Assembly (NCBI RefSeq): GCF_000166275.1
Contig: NZ_CM001023.1
Span: 4,694,501-4,758,500 of the forward strand
DNA: 64,000 nt
Direction of reading: 5' to 3'
DNA from: Algoriphagus machipongonensis
GTDB lineage: Bacteria > Bacteroidota > Bacteroidia > Cytophagales > Cyclobacteriaceae
Shown here: piece after piece, positions 1 to 10,300 of the stretch
How positions within the stretch are numbered: position 1 is the first letter of the stretch
How the letters are laid out: every line of letters starts with the position of its first letter
Made by a program: the position numbers and the translations under genes
Notes under the pieces: model-generated
Databases searched by the model: none
What the model saw: only the letters and a program-made list of their open reading frames with translations
What the model was told of the DNA's origin: nothing

Positions 1-496
1 GATAGCGAATGGATTGGTTTACATTTTTGAATTTCGCTGCTGTGATTTTTGCATTGATATAAACTTGTTCACCTAATTGTTCTAATAAAGGGCCTTTTTT
101 TACACTTACTTGCTCCAGCACTTTTACGTATTCCTTGATCTTACCATAGGAATGAATAATGTCTCCAAAAAAGAAAACACTCTTATCAAACTTATCCTCT
201 ATTTGAGGCATAAAACACCTAAAGCTATAATAAATTGAAGTGACGCTAAACAGGAACCAAAAAGCTAAGAAACCATAGATAAAAGGATCATCTACAGCCA
301 CCTCAATCAAATGATCAGAAAATTGGAAAAACACATTAATAAGCAATCCATAAAAAGAAAGAACTAGGCCTGCTTTTATTTCAGAAGCCTTAATCAAATC
401 TCTCAAGTAATTAATGAGGTACCAATAATTATCAACGATATCTATTCCTTCATCGATCTCGGGAAGATCTAATTTATCATCTTTCTTTTTGGTCAT
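1..496 (-). CDS. Pycsar-effector-like membrane protein (PycTM/DUF5706 type), 3' end cut by window edge
   Basis: The gene starts at 496 and runs off the left edge, giving 165 visible residues. After a charged N-terminus (MTKKKDDKLDLPEIDEG), residues 28-46 read LRDLIKASEIKAGLVLSFY and lead into a first membrane helix. A second helix follows near residues 73-90 (FIYGFLAFWFLFSVTSIYY). The rest holds FFFGDIIHSYGKI and, near the edge, QVYINAKITAAKFKNV. This order (a helix with a KAG-type motif, two membrane segments, an FFGDI motif, a Q-Y-NAKI-AAKF helix) matches what I recall of the DUF5706 family, renamed Pycsar effector (PycTM). In anti-phage Pycsar systems such proteins disrupt the membrane when bound by cCMP or cUMP. 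No pyrimidine cyclase is visible; the upstream neighbour is not one, and a partner could only lie beyond the left edge. Many Bacteroidota carry solitary members, so a defence role is an inference. Confidence 0.65.
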   Translation of the reverse strand, partial: MTKKKDDKLDLPEIDEGIDIVDNYWYLINYLRDLIKASEIKAGLVLSFYGLLINVFFQFSDHLIEVAVDDPFIYGFLAFWFLFSVTSIYYSFRCFMPQIEDKFDKSVFFFGDIIHSYGKIKEYVKVLEQVSVKKGPLLEQLGEQVYINAKITAAKFKNVNQSIRY

Positions 497-589
497 TTAT
501 TTTACGTGGTTAGAAAAAAAATCCCTTTAAATTCAAGATATTCTATGATTTTACCAAATTAAGAGATTCTGATTAAGGGAAAGAAGGTA

Positions 590-622
590 AAAAAATAAAA
601 GGGCATCCTAGAATGCCCTTTT
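590..622 (-). terminator. Intrinsic terminator of the 644-1762 gene
   Basis: On the minus strand a 10-bp stem (AAAAGGGCAT / ATGCCCTTTT, 597-622) is followed by an ATTTTT tract. It lies about 20 bases past the stop of the 372-residue gene and separates it from the Pycsar-effector-like gene. Confidence 0.8.
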
Positions 623-643
623 CATCAATCAAACAAATAAGGA

Positions 644-1762
644 TTACTCCCCATCAAATTTTCTATAAACTAATAACAGAAACTCCTGAACAGGCTCTGT
701 TTCTGTTTCCCAGTGTAACTCGTTCACATATCGAGCATTAACTAACTGGATAGCTTCATTAAAGTTATGACATTCATCGATAGATTTCAAGGCGTGAGTC
801 AATAAGTCTGAGTTACCATCAAAAAGTTCTTTGGTAAACATAAACCTCTGATTTATAGCAAGGCTATCGGATAGCTCACCTATCACCCCTTTCATTCCAG
901 GATATGATTCTGTTGCAAATTTTGATTTTAAGGCATTTGCATTCAATCCAGAACCGTTCGAGCTAAAAGAAGAAGTAACGGGTGCTGGAGATTCTTTCAG
1001 CTCTGCTTCTACCCTTTCCTCAACTTTTACTTCCTCTTTTTGAATGCTTGTTGGTTGAACTTCATCCATCTGATCAAAAAAGGACCCTTCTGTTGAAGGC
1101 TCTTTGGTGCTAGGCTGAGATGCAGGTATTACCTGCTCATCTGATTGACGATAGGCATCCAGATTAAAAGCTTTTACATCTCCTAATGTTGCCAAAAGTA
1201 GATTTTCAGACTCCAAAGAATCATTGACCGCTTGATAATTGGCGCTTATTGCACGTAGGTACTCTCCTTTATCATGTCCAAAGCCAGCTTTGTCAATCAA
1301 AAAACTTACTACGCGATCATGCCACTTATAGTATTTTTTATTCTCTTTAAGGTACTCATTGATTTTACCTACAGGAGCTTTCTCTATTTCAGATTGGTAA
1401 TAACCCACTGGGTCAGTTGCCAAAATTATTGCCTGCTGAACGGCCGATTCTATGAGTGGCATAAGATGCTCTTTCTCTACTTTGATCCTTCTCGACAGCA
1501 CATTCATAAACTGCGTTAAGGCCTCGTGCACTGCAATATCTCTGTAATCGAAGTAAGGATTGCTTTTCAGATTCTCCAATTCTTCCTGCCAAAGTTCGAA
1601 AAGTCGCTTAATTACAAAAAAATTAACCTGAGTACTGCTTGTTAACTTGATGATATCCTGGCCTGTAATGTATTGTTTGGATGAAAAATAACCGTCACAA
1701 ACGATGCCTGCATAGTCACTGGCATATTTTTCTAAATAATTGCTGTTAATTTGATATGTCAT
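644..1762 (-). CDS. Conserved Bacteroidota protein of unknown function
   Basis: I do not recognise a named family. I chose the ATG at 1762 (MTYQINSNYLEKYASDYAG, 372 residues) over a start at 1816, because the longer form would run over the start of the divergent ferredoxin gene at 1796. No signal peptide or membrane helix is seen, so the protein is probably cytosolic. The N-terminal 200 residues look mainly helical. A low-complexity Ser/Pro/Glu linker follows (about residues 215-275). The C-terminal 80 residues contain SLAINQRFMFTKELFDGN and end in VQEFLLLVYRKFDGE. That tail resembles a short module I associate with several uncharacterised Bacteroidota proteins, from memory only. Only 33 bases separate its start from the ferredoxin start, so the two probably share a divergent promoter. 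A terminator follows at 590-622. Confidence 0.75.
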   Translation of the reverse strand: MTYQINSNYLEKYASDYAGIVCDGYFSSKQYITGQDIIKLTSSTQVNFFVIKRLFELWQEELENLKSNPYFDYRDIAVHEALTQFMNVLSRRIKVEKEHLMPLIESAVQQAIILATDPVGYYQSEIEKAPVGKINEYLKENKKYYKWHDRVVSFLIDKAGFGHDKGEYLRAISANYQAVNDSLESENLLLATLGDVKAFNLDAYRQSDEQVIPASQPSTKEPSTEGSFFDQMDEVQPTSIQKEEVKVEERVEAELKESPAPVTSSFSSNGSGLNANALKSKFATESYPGMKGVIGELSDSLAINQRFMFTKELFDGNSDLLTHALKSIDECHNFNEAIQLVNARYVNELHWETETEPVQEFLLLVYRKFDGE

Positions 1763-1795
1763 TGATACGTTCAGTTTATAAAACACAACGAACAA

Positions 1796-2122
1796 ATGCC
1801 CCGAATCGTCATTCAAAATCTATTTAACAAAGAAATATTTTCGAAGGCCCCTGATCGTAAAGTTATCGAATTAATTCATGAAAATGGTATAGATTGGATG
1901 CATGCCTGTGGTAAAAAAGGCAGATGCACTACCTGCAAATTCATTTTAGTTAAAGGTGAACAAAATCTAGGCCCTTTCACTGAAGCGGAGGAGAAATTTG
2001 CAAATATGGGCAGATTAAAAGCCAATGAACGCTTATCTTGCCAAGCTGAATTGGTATCCGGTGAGATTATTATCCGGGTCGCAGAAGTAAACAAATTCCC
2101 TCATTTAGAATATAGCAAGTAA
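1796..2122 (+). CDS. [2Fe-2S] ferredoxin
   Basis: This 108-residue protein is a plant/adrenodoxin-type ferredoxin, a soluble electron carrier. The cluster ligands are visible as C38-x5-C44-x2-C47 in the segment HACGKKGRCTTCKF, with the fourth ligand C82 in ERLSCQAEL. The length is normal for a stand-alone ferredoxin. It is followed after 3 bases by tdk and then recO, so the three genes are probably co-transcribed. The electron donor and acceptor cannot be told from the sequence. A link to the divergent unknown gene (644-1762) is possible but unsupported beyond position. Confidence 0.9.
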   Translation: MPRIVIQNLFNKEIFSKAPDRKVIELIHENGIDWMHACGKKGRCTTCKFILVKGEQNLGPFTEAEEKFANMGRLKANERLSCQAELVSGEIIIRVAEVNKFPHLEYSK

Positions 2123-2125
2123 GGT

Positions 2126-2719
2126 ATGTTTATAGAACCTTCAATAGGAAGGAGCAAGTCCTCTGGAGGCAAAGGCCAAATTGAAGTCATCTGTGGATCG
2201 ATGTTTTCCGGTAAAACTGAGGAATTGATCAGGAGGCTAAATCGGGCTAAGATTGCTCGCCAAAAGGTGGAAATCTTCAAACCTGCGGTGGATAAACGAT
2301 ACAGTGATTCAGATGTAGTATCTCATGATGAAACTATGATCCGTTCCACGCCTGTTGATTTTGCCGGAGATATTCTCTTACTCAGTGGAGATTGCGATGT
2401 GATAGGAATCGATGAGGTTCAGTTTTTTGATGAAGAAATCATAACCGTAGTCCAAAAACTATCTAGGCAAGGTAAACGTATCATACTCGCTGGATTAGAT
2501 ATGGATTTTGAAGGCAGGCCTTTTGAACCCATGCCCAGCTTGATGGCAATTGCAGAATTTGTCACCAAAGTCCACGCAATCTGTATGAAATGTGGGGATT
2601 TAGCAGCTTTTTCTTTTCGTCTTTCTGATTCTAAAATGAAAGTGATGCTTGGGGAAAAAGAAGCCTATGAAGCTCGCTGCAGAAAATGTTTTTTTGAGGA
2701 GCGAAGGGATGTTACATAA
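2126..2719 (+). CDS. tdk: Thymidine kinase
   Basis: This 197-residue type II thymidine kinase phosphorylates thymidine to dTMP in the pyrimidine salvage pathway. The P-loop is GSMFSGKT at residues 24-31. The segment [12 protein letters not shown] holds the Walker B/catalytic acid region. The structural zinc site has two cysteine pairs, CMKC and CRKC, near the C-terminus. The start follows the ferredoxin stop by 3 bases, and the last 11 bases overlap recO, which suggests translational coupling. Length and motifs agree with the bacterial tetrameric family. Confidence 0.95.
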   Translation: MFIEPSIGRSKSSGGKGQIEVICGSMFSGKTEELIRRLNRAKIARQKVEIFKPAVDKRYSDSDVVSHDETMIRSTPVDFAGDILLLSGDCDVIGIDEVQFFDEEIITVVQKLSRQGKRIILAGLDMDFEGRPFEPMPSLMAIAEFVTKVHAICMKCGDLAAFSFRLSDSKMKVMLGEKEAYEARCRKCFFEERRDVT

Positions 2720-3398
2720 AACAAAAGGTATCGTTTTAAGCTATTTCCGATACAAGGAAACCAGTATCATTGTGAAAATTTTCACAAGAGAACTTGGGCT
2801 TAAACCCTATCTGGTTAATGGTGTCAGATCCCAAAAAAGCAAATCTAAAATTGCCCTCTACCAACCGATGACTTTACTGGACTTGGTGGTGTACAATAAA
2901 GAAAATTCAGGTCTTCAAAGGATTTCTGAAGCTAAACTTGCAAAGGCTCAACAACTGACTCCATTTGATTTTAATCGTACGGGCTTAGCTCTGTTTATGA
3001 CAGAAATTGTGAGTAGATCGATTTTTGAAAATTATCAAAATGAGCATCTATTTGATTTTCTATCCATGAGTATTCTTGTTCTGGATCAAAAAGATACTTC
3101 CTTAAAGCATTTTCCGCTGGTATTTCTAATGGAGCAAGCCAAGTATTTGGGTTTTGCCCCAGACAGTGCAAGCGGGTTTTTAATGGAAAACCGAGGTCAG
3201 CCCTTTTCTCCAGAAGAATATTTGATTGTCAAAGAGTTTTTGGAACAACTTATGCAGTATTCGTATCATTGCGATACTCAGGTTACTTTAGCAATAAGGC
3301 GAAAACTAATAGATCACTTACTGGAATTTTACAGTCAACAGCTAGAATCTAATGCTACTTGGAAATCCATGAGTATTCTTCGACAGCTAATGAGTTGA
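2709..3398 (+). CDS. recO: DNA repair protein RecO
   Basis: RecO loads RecA with RecR during RecF-pathway recombinational repair and binds single-stranded DNA and SSB. The N-terminal OB-fold begins [19 protein letters not shown] and continues with [20 protein letters not shown], the usual opening of RecO. The rest is helical. I chose the ATG at 2709 because the family begins with this motif; an upstream in-frame ATG at 2649 would add 20 residues that belong to the tdk reading region. The product is then 229 residues. The gene overlaps tdk by 11 bases, and a purine-rich GAGGAGCGAAGGG sits just upstream of the start. The zinc cysteines found in some RecO proteins are not obvious here. Confidence 0.9.
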   Translation: MLHKTKGIVLSYFRYKETSIIVKIFTRELGLKPYLVNGVRSQKSKSKIALYQPMTLLDLVVYNKENSGLQRISEAKLAKAQQLTPFDFNRTGLALFMTEIVSRSIFENYQNEHLFDFLSMSILVLDQKDTSLKHFPLVFLMEQAKYLGFAPDSASGFLMENRGQPFSPEEYLIVKEFLEQLMQYSYHCDTQVTLAIRRKLIDHLLEFYSQQLESNATWKSMSILRQLMS

Positions 3399-3504
3399 AA
3401 ACAAATAAATTATATTAAAATTTAAATCAAAAAAATAAAAATTTGCTAAATCCAAATCGATCCTTTAATATTGTGTCGAAACGAGATGAAGCAAGTCAGC
3501 CCAC

Positions 3505-3534
3505 TTTGACTTGAGTTTTTCCTGCATATCTTTT
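3505..3534 (+). promoter_or_regulatory. Probable rho promoter (Bacteroidota sigma-A type)
   Basis: TTTG at 3505-3508 is followed after 18 bases by TATCTTTT at 3527-3534, one base from the Bacteroidota -7 consensus TAnnTTTG. Transcription would begin near 3541, leaving a leader of about 64 bases before rho. Confidence 0.5.
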
Positions 3535-3604
3535 TTGCTCAGAAAATTCACCTCGATCCCAAATACCGCATTTTACAATATCTTATTATTTTCATACCCT
3601 CTTT

Positions 3605-5350
3605 ATGTACAACATAGAAGAACTCAGAATCAGACTTTTGTCTGAACTGAAGGAAATCGCAGAGGAACTTGGGGTTAAAAACTTTAAAACCCTCAAAAAA
3701 GACGACCTAGTCTACGCGATCCTTGACCAACAGGCTATCACCCCAGAAAAAGCCCTTCCAAAGAAAAAGCCCTCCGCAGTAGAGGCTAAAGCCCCTGAGA
3801 ATAAACCCGATTCTCCCAATAAGGAAGCCGAGCCTGAATATAAACCGAAATTCAAAAGGCAGAATGTAACTGAAATCCCAAAAGAGCAAGCATCTGAAGC
3901 TCCTGCTCAGGAAGAAGACAAAAAGCCTAGTAGAAAACCAGACTGGAAACAGAAAAAGGAACAAGCTCCTAAGCCGAAAGAGGAGAAAAATACTGCTGAT
4001 TCACAGCCTAGCGATGATTCAAAAACTTTCAGACCTAGAAAAAGGGTTGTAGATGAATCAGCAAAAAAAGAAGATCCTAAGCAGTCCAACTCCAATAAAG
4101 GAGCTGACAAGCCAGAACCTGAAGTAGAGCTTCCAAGAAGGAAAAACTTCAAATCTCAGGATGAAGTAATGGCTCCAGCTGCAGAAACTACCCCACATTC
4201 CAATAGAAAAAGACCACATTCCAATCCTAAAGAATTTGATGGTGTGATCGTCAATGAAGGAGTATTGGAAATGATGCAGGAAGGCTACGGATTTTTAAGG
4301 TCTTTAGATTATAATTACCTAGCCTCTCCAGATGATATTTATGTTTCACCAAGCCAGGTAAAATTATTTGGATTAAAAACCGGTGATCATATCAAAGGGT
4401 CTATTCGACCACCAAAAGAAGGTGAGAAATATTTTGCCCTTCTTAAAATTGAAACTGTCAACGGAAAAACTACGGATGAAATCAGAGACCGTGTTCCTTT
4501 TGAATACCTCACTCCGCTTTTCCCTGAAGAACGTTTAAACCTATCCACTACTCCGGACAAGTTTTCCACTCGAGTATTGGATTTATTTGCTCCTATCGGT
4601 AAAGGGCAAAGAGGTATGATCGTGGCACAGCCAAAAACTGGTAAGACGGTTCTTTTGCAACAAATAGCAAACGCTATCACTAAAAACCACCCAGAAGTTC
4701 ACTTGATGATACTTTTGATCGATGAGCGTCCTGAAGAGGTGACAGATATGGCAAGATCAGTAAATGCTGAGGTGATTTCCTCCACATTTGATGAGACTGC
4801 TGACAGACATGTAAAAGTGTCCAATATTGTTTTGGAAAAAGCGAAGCGAATGGTGGAAGTGGGTCATGATGTAGTGATCCTTCTGGACTCCATTACCCGA
4901 CTTGCACGAGCACATAATACGGTAGTTCCTAGCTCTGGAAAAATTCTTTCCGGTGGTGTGGATGCCAATGCACTCCATAAACCAAAGAGATTCTTCGGTG
5001 CAGCTAGAAACGTAGAACATGGTGGTTCATTGACCATCATTGCTACTGCCTTGGTTGAGACAGGTTCGAAAATGGATGAAGTAATCTTTGAAGAATTCAA
5101 GGGTACTGGTAACATGGAACTTGCTCTGGATCGTAAGTTGGCAAACAGAAGAATTTATCCTTCTATCGACGTGCTTAACTCAGGTACCAGAAGAGAAGAT
5201 CTATTGATGGATAAAGAAGAGATGCAAAGAGTTTGGATCCTTCGTAAACTGATGAGTGATATGAACTCTCAGGAATCGATGGAATTCCTTCTTCAGCGAA
5301 TGAAAGGAACCAGAGATAATGCTGAATTCTTGATCAGTATGAATGGGTAA
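3605..5350 (+). CDS. rho: Transcription termination factor Rho with large N-terminal insertion
   Basis: Rho is the hexameric RNA-dependent ATPase that ends untranslated transcripts. Residues 1-45 form the Rho N-terminal helical region ([20 protein letters not shown]). Residues about 47-208 are a disordered insertion rich in Lys, Glu, Pro, Asn and Ser. The cold-shock-like RNA-binding domain starts near residue 211 and contains GYGFLRS. The ATPase domain has the Walker A motif PKTGKT at 343-348, the Walker B segment [15 protein letters not shown], and the Q-loop/R-loop region. The length of 581 compares with about 420 for E. coli Rho; the difference is the insertion, as is typical in Bacteroidota. 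An intrinsic terminator follows. Confidence 0.97.
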   Translation: MYNIEELRIRLLSELKEIAEELGVKNFKTLKKDDLVYAILDQQAITPEKALPKKKPSAVEAKAPENKPDSPNKEAEPEYKPKFKRQNVTEIPKEQASEAPAQEEDKKPSRKPDWKQKKEQAPKPKEEKNTADSQPSDDSKTFRPRKRVVDESAKKEDPKQSNSNKGADKPEPEVELPRRKNFKSQDEVMAPAAETTPHSNRKRPHSNPKEFDGVIVNEGVLEMMQEGYGFLRSLDYNYLASPDDIYVSPSQVKLFGLKTGDHIKGSIRPPKEGEKYFALLKIETVNGKTTDEIRDRVPFEYLTPLFPEERLNLSTTPDKFSTRVLDLFAPIGKGQRGMIVAQPKTGKTVLLQQIANAITKNHPEVHLMILLIDERPEEVTDMARSVNAEVISSTFDETADRHVKVSNIVLEKAKRMVEVGHDVVILLDSITRLARAHNTVVPSSGKILSGGVDANALHKPKRFFGAARNVEHGGSLTIIATALVETGSKMDEVIFEEFKGTGNMELALDRKLANRRIYPSIDVLNSGTRREDLLMDKEEMQRVWILRKLMSDMNSQESMEFLLQRMKGTRDNAEFLISMNG

Positions 5351-5372
5351 ACACTCATTTTAAAATAATTTC

Positions 5373-5407
5373 AAGCCCTTGAGTTGAACAATTCAAGGGC
5401 TTTTTTG
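5373..5407 (+). terminator. Intrinsic terminator of rho
   Basis: A 10-bp stem (AAGCCCTTGA at 5373-5382, TCAAGGGCTT at 5393-5402) is followed by a T run. It starts 23 bases after the rho stop codon. Confidence 0.85.
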
Positions 5408-5524
5408 TTTTCTAGAACTGCCAAATTTGGTTAAAAAACCAATATTTCTAGAAATATTGAAGTATATCTAAAAAAAATTAAACTCATGGCAACCTCATTA
5501 TAAATGCAATTTTTTATTAAATAA

Positions 5525-5556
5525 TTTAAATTTTTATTAATTCAACTATACCTTTG
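5525..5556 (+). promoter_or_regulatory. Probable promoter of the 5627 gene
   Basis: A consensus -7 box TACCTTTG lies at 5549-5556. Twenty bases upstream is TTTA (5525-5528), three of four matches to the TTTG -33 box. The leader would be about 65 bases. Confidence 0.45.
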
Positions 5557-5626
5557 TCCAACCCTTAGTAGTACAATTAAAAAAATTCGGGCAGACCCTA
5601 ACCCGTCATTTCTTAGTTTTCAATCG

Positions 5627-6916
5627 ATGAAGTATAGAATAGTTATTTTTCTTCTAATCTATAATTGCGCACAATTCCTAAATCCAGGAGTGGCCAATGG
5701 GCAACAGTGTGCTGAATGCGGAAGTCCTCGAGAATATATCAGCGGGACGACCACGTTAGATGATAAAAGAAATGGTGGCTTGAATAATAATAGATGGAGT
5801 GGTTCAGGAGATTTTTCAGCTGGACAGATAGCAAAATTCTCTGGTAATAATGTAGGTTATACCTGGGCTGCTTCAGATTTTAACCTTGGTGGTGTCATTT
5901 TAGAAAATGGGGCAGATCTAACGCTCAACAGAGATAATCAAGGAGACAATCCCAGTTTCACAATTACCAATGGTTGCATAGTGGTCGGAGCTGGATCAAT
6001 TCTCAATTTGATCTACATAACTAAATTAGAAAATATTACAATTTGTGTTGAGGACGGTGGGCAGGTTAAATTTGACTCAAGATCAGGAGCTAGAAATGAT
6101 TTTACGCTTGATCAAGTTGTAATAAATTTACAAGGTCCAAATGCCAATATAGACTTTGGTGAGGCAGAAATAATTATTGAAGAAAGGGGTCTTGAAATTA
6201 CAGGTTGGACGGGCAATGAATCTGACCTTTGTGAAAACAGCAACCCACCTATTCCTGGAAGAGCAGGTAATATTTCATGGACAGATAAAATTCAACATGA
6301 AGAGCTTTGCAAAATCTTAAATGGAAGAATTTTGCCAATAGAATTACTTTATTTTTCAGCGACAAAATCCACAGATTTTAGGACAAATCTATTAAAATGG
6401 GAGACCTCTAAAGAATGGGGGAATTCCCATTTTGAGATTGAACGTGCTATAAATAATCTCGAGGAATGGAAAACTGTGGGGCGAGTAGAAGGGAATGGGT
6501 ATTCTAATGAACCTATTAAGTATAATTTTTTAGATTCTGGGCTTCCAATTACTGCTGGAAACATTTTCTATAGGCTGAAACAAGTTGATTATACAGGCAA
6601 TTACAGTTACAGCAAAACAATAGCAATTCAACTGAAAGCTACCAATAGTAAAAATACTTGGTTGTCTTACCCTAATCCAAGCACAATGAGATCAGGGATT
6701 TCTGTTGATCTATTAGATGTTTCTCAATATCAGGACGAATTGATTACTATTAGTCTAAGTAATATGATGGGACAAAGACAATCTTTTTTAATCAATTCTC
6801 CAGGAGATATCTCTCAAATCGTATCAGAGTGGCTACTTTTCAAGAATTCGGGGATATATATTTTGGAAATACGATGGGGCGAAAATTCCCAGCAAATCAA
6901 ATTGTTAAGAAATTGA
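5627..6916 (+). CDS. T9SS-targeted secreted protein
   Basis: The 429-residue product begins with a signal peptide (hydrophobic stretch VIFLLIYNCAQFL, cleavage probably after NGQ near residue 26). The next 200 residues look like a beta-rich, parallel-repeat region (GGVILENGADLTL, CIVVGAGSILNL) with scattered Cys. From about residue 238 comes a beta-sandwich module with HFEIERA, IFYRLKQVDYTG and YSYSKTI. The last 75 residues are a type A T9SS sorting domain: YPNPST, then GIYILEIRWG and QQIKLLRN. The protein is therefore expected to be exported and released or anchored at the surface. The C-terminal 190 residues are clearly paralogous to those of the neighbouring 7311 gene. The substrate or function of the N-terminal part is unknown. 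Confidence 0.85.
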   Translation: MKYRIVIFLLIYNCAQFLNPGVANGQQCAECGSPREYISGTTTLDDKRNGGLNNNRWSGSGDFSAGQIAKFSGNNVGYTWAASDFNLGGVILENGADLTLNRDNQGDNPSFTITNGCIVVGAGSILNLIYITKLENITICVEDGGQVKFDSRSGARNDFTLDQVVINLQGPNANIDFGEAEIIIEERGLEITGWTGNESDLCENSNPPIPGRAGNISWTDKIQHEELCKILNGRILPIELLYFSATKSTDFRTNLLKWETSKEWGNSHFEIERAINNLEEWKTVGRVEGNGYSNEPIKYNFLDSGLPITAGNIFYRLKQVDYTGNYSYSKTIAIQLKATNSKNTWLSYPNPSTMRSGISVDLLDVSQYQDELITISLSNMMGQRQSFLINSPGDISQIVSEWLLFKNSGIYILEIRWGENSQQIKLLRN

Positions 6917-7074
6917 AAGTTCATTTTTTTGAAAGAAGAATATACCACTTTGAACAGAAATTCTCTTTCCAAATAGTCGTACATAGATCATCATTAGAGG
7001 TGCTGAAATGCTAAAGAATATCAAAAACATAAAATAGCTTATTAAATAAAGGTATTCTTCAATCAACAAACATG

Positions 7075-7105
7075 AAAAGCCAATCTATTCTAGATTGGCT
7101 TTTTC
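7075..7105 (+). terminator. Intrinsic terminator downstream of the 5627 gene
   Basis: A perfect 13-bp stem (AAAAGCCAATCTA, 7075-7087, with its complement 7091-7103) has a 3-base loop and ends in a T run. It lies about 160 bases past the stop at 6916, so the message has a long 3' tail. Confidence 0.8.
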
Positions 7106-7228
7106 TATAAACTAATTTAATAATGTTAATGAAATAATATGGAATACAATCTATAAGTACTATTTTCCCTCCTTATTTCAATATTTAATGAATGAGAACA
7201 CTTTTATTTTTAGGTAGTTACACGAAAA

Positions 7229-7263
7229 GTTGATAGGAAACTAGTCAAAACCTGTTAAATTTG
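7229..7263 (+). promoter_or_regulatory. Probable promoter of the 7311 giant gene
   Basis: TTG at 7230-7232 is followed after 23 bases by TAAATTTG at 7256-7263, an exact TAnnTTTG -7 box. The leader would be about 40 bases. Confidence 0.5.
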
Positions 7264-7310
7264 AACTGCAATTTTATTTATATGAAATTCACCTAGTGAA
7301 TAAAAATTAA

Positions 7311-10300
7311 ATGAGTAGAAATCTACCCGTAAGTATTTTATTATTCTTACTGATTTTTGTCGGGTGGGATAGTTTTGCTCAAACGCATACAGTAACCCTT
7401 ACTTCACCGGCATCTGGTAACTTCACTGTTCCCGATAAAATCACCTCCTTAAATGTTCAATTATGGGGAGCAGGAGGAGGAGGAGGATTTAATTCACAAA
7501 ATAATAGGCCCGCCGGTGGCGGTGGTGGTGGTGGATATTCAGCTTCTCCTTCTTATATAGTTGCTCCTGGACAAATTATTAGTATAACGATTGGAGCCGG
7601 GGGATCGGGTGCTACTTCTTCTTCTGCTTCTACAAATGGAGGAAATTCAGTTTTTGGTACACTTACAGCAAATGGGGGAGGCAGAGGAAATGTATTAACA
7701 GGTGGTACTGGTGGAACAGCCACTGGTGGAACTTTAAATAATACAGGAGGAAATTCTTCTAACGCTGTAAATGGAAATAATAATGGAGGATCTGGTGGAG
7801 GTGGCGGAGCTGGCCCTACCGGCAACGGTGGGCTAGGTGCTTCTTCTAATAATACAACTGGAGGTGCTGGTGGCACAGCAAATGGAGCTGGACCTGGAGG
7901 AAAAGGAGGAGATAATAATGCTGCAGGTTCTAATGGAATTTCTCCAGGCGGCGGCGGCGGCGGTGAAGGAGGAGATGGCGCTAGGGGAGGAAATGGAGGA
8001 GATGGTCAAATTAGCATTACATGGGCTTGTTCAAATACATTAACTTCTGCAGCAAATTCAAGTAATCAAACTGTATGTAACGGTACTCCCATCAATGATA
8101 TTACTTATGAAATAATAGGTGCTTTTGGAGCAACATTTTCCGGTCTTCCTTCTGGTGTGACTGGAAATTACAGTGGAGGTGATGTTACAATCAGTGGAAC
8201 ACCAACTGTGTCTGGGGTTTTTAATTATACAATAACTCCTACAGGTAGTTGCACCGGTTCTACAGTGACTGGAACAATTAATGTAACAGCGAATCAAACC
8301 GTTGGTCCAGCTTCCAGTACTCCTACACTTTGTATCGATGACCCATTAACTGACATTACCCATACCACTACCGATGCAACAGGAATTGATGGCGATGGAG
8401 TTGACGGTGCTAACGGATTGCCTGCTGGACTATCTGCAACTTGGGCCGGAAATACCATCACTATTTCAGGAACTCCTTCTGAGTCTGGGTCTTTCAATTA
8501 TTCAATCCCTGTTGAAGGATGTCAGGGGTCTGGAGTCAATGCTACTGGAACAATTAATGTAACAGCAAATCAAACCGTTGGTCCAGCCTCCAATACTCCT
8601 ACACTTTGTATCGATGACCCATTAACTGACATTACTCATACCACTACCGATGCAACAGGCATCGATAGCGATGGAGTTGACGGTGCTAACGGATTGCCTG
8701 CTGGCCTATCTGCAACTTGGGCCGGCAATACCATCACTATTTCAGGAACTCCTTCTGAGTCTGGGTCTTTCAATTATTCAATCCCTGTTGAAGGATGTCA
8801 GGGGTCTGGAGTCAATGCTACTGGAACAATTAATGTAACAGCAAATCAAACCGTTGGTCCAGCCTCCAATACTCCTACACTTTGTATCGATGACCCATTA
8901 ACTGACATTACTCATACCACTACCGATGCAACAGGCATCGATAGCGATGGAGTTGACGGTGCTAACGGATTGCCTGCTGGCCTATCTGCAACTTGGGCCG
9001 GCAATACCATCACTATTTCAGGAACTCCTTCTGAGTCTGGGTCTTTCAATTATTCAATCCCTGTTGAAGGATGTCAGGGGTCTGGAGTCAATGCTACTGG
9101 AACAATTAATGTAACAGCAAATCAAACTGTTGGTCCAGCTTCCAGTAATCCTACACTTTGTACCGATGACCCATTAACTGACATTACCCATACCACTACC
9201 GATGCCATAGGCATCGACAGCGACGGAGTTGACGGTGCTAATGGATTGCCTGCAGGTCTGTCTGCAACTTGGGCCGGCAATACCATCACTATTTCAGGAA
9301 CTCCTTCTGAGTCTGGGTCTTTCAATTATTCAATCCCAGTTCAGGGGTGTCTAAGCTCAGGTGTAAATGCTACCGGTACTATTACTGTAAATCCTGCAAC
9401 GTCCATAGATAGTGAAAGTTTGGATTCCCAATCAGCATGTATTGGACAAACATCATTCTCTCCTATTTCTGTTTCGGCTAGCGGAACAGGAACACTTTCC
9501 TATCAATGGTATAGTAATTCAAATCCATTGAATTCTGGTGGCACTCCTGTAGGTACGGATTCCCCTTCCTATGTGCCAGATGCTTCAACCCTTGGCACTT
9601 TGTATTATTACGTAGAAGTGTCTAGTGATTGTGGGCCTACTGTAACATCCAATATTTCTGGTGCATTTATCGTAGATCCCATTACTGCGATTACAACTCA
9701 GCCAGATAATACTGATCGTGTTGAATGTTTTGGAGATGGTTTTAACCCTTTATCAGTTGTAGCAGAAGGTGGAGACTTAAGCTACCAATGGTATTCTGTT
9801 CCAACACAAACAAATACCGGTGGTACTGCAGTATCTGGAGCTACCTCAGACACATTTACTCCTCCTTCCACAACAGAGGGTATTTCATATTATTATGTTG
9901 TTGTGACAGGAAATTGTGGAATTGAGACCTCCACAGTTTCGGGAGAATTTAGAGTTAATCCTCCAAAAACGGTCATTGATATTGATCCTTCCAATTCAGA
10001 TGAAACAGAGTGTTTGGGAGACCCTTTTCCAACATTATCCGTTTTAGCGTCTGGTGAAGGAACTGTAACTTATCAATGGTATAGAAATACTTCAGATTCA
10101 AATACAGGAGGAACCTTAATATCAGGTGCTAATAGTGAGGATTATACCCCATTATCAGACGAGGTTGGAACCTATTATTATTACGCAGTCGCTTCAAGTA
10201 ATTGTGGAACGGTCCATACTGCTGTATCTGGCGCATTCACAGTAACCCCTCCAACCTCTATTGATAGTGAAGATTTGGCTGGGCAAACTATTTGTGATGT

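Larger units (their letters stand above)
6917..7310. other. Intergenic region between two T9SS cargo genes
   Basis: This 394-base gap carries no convincing gene. It holds a strong hairpin terminator (7075-7105), a consensus promoter (7229-7263), and a small 6-bp inverted repeat (ATTCAC-CTA-GTGAAT, 7287-7301) ten bases before the next start codon that could fold in the leader. I see nothing else. Confidence 0.6.

Noticed and set aside
7287..7301. Shared ATTCACCTAGT string here and near 18871
   Set aside because: Only about a dozen bases match, in AT-rich intergenic DNA, with no common position relative to genes.
8292..9393. Regular repeats that could suggest a CRISPR array
   Set aside because: The period is 276 bases, units are joined without unique spacers, and they lie in frame inside a long coding region.
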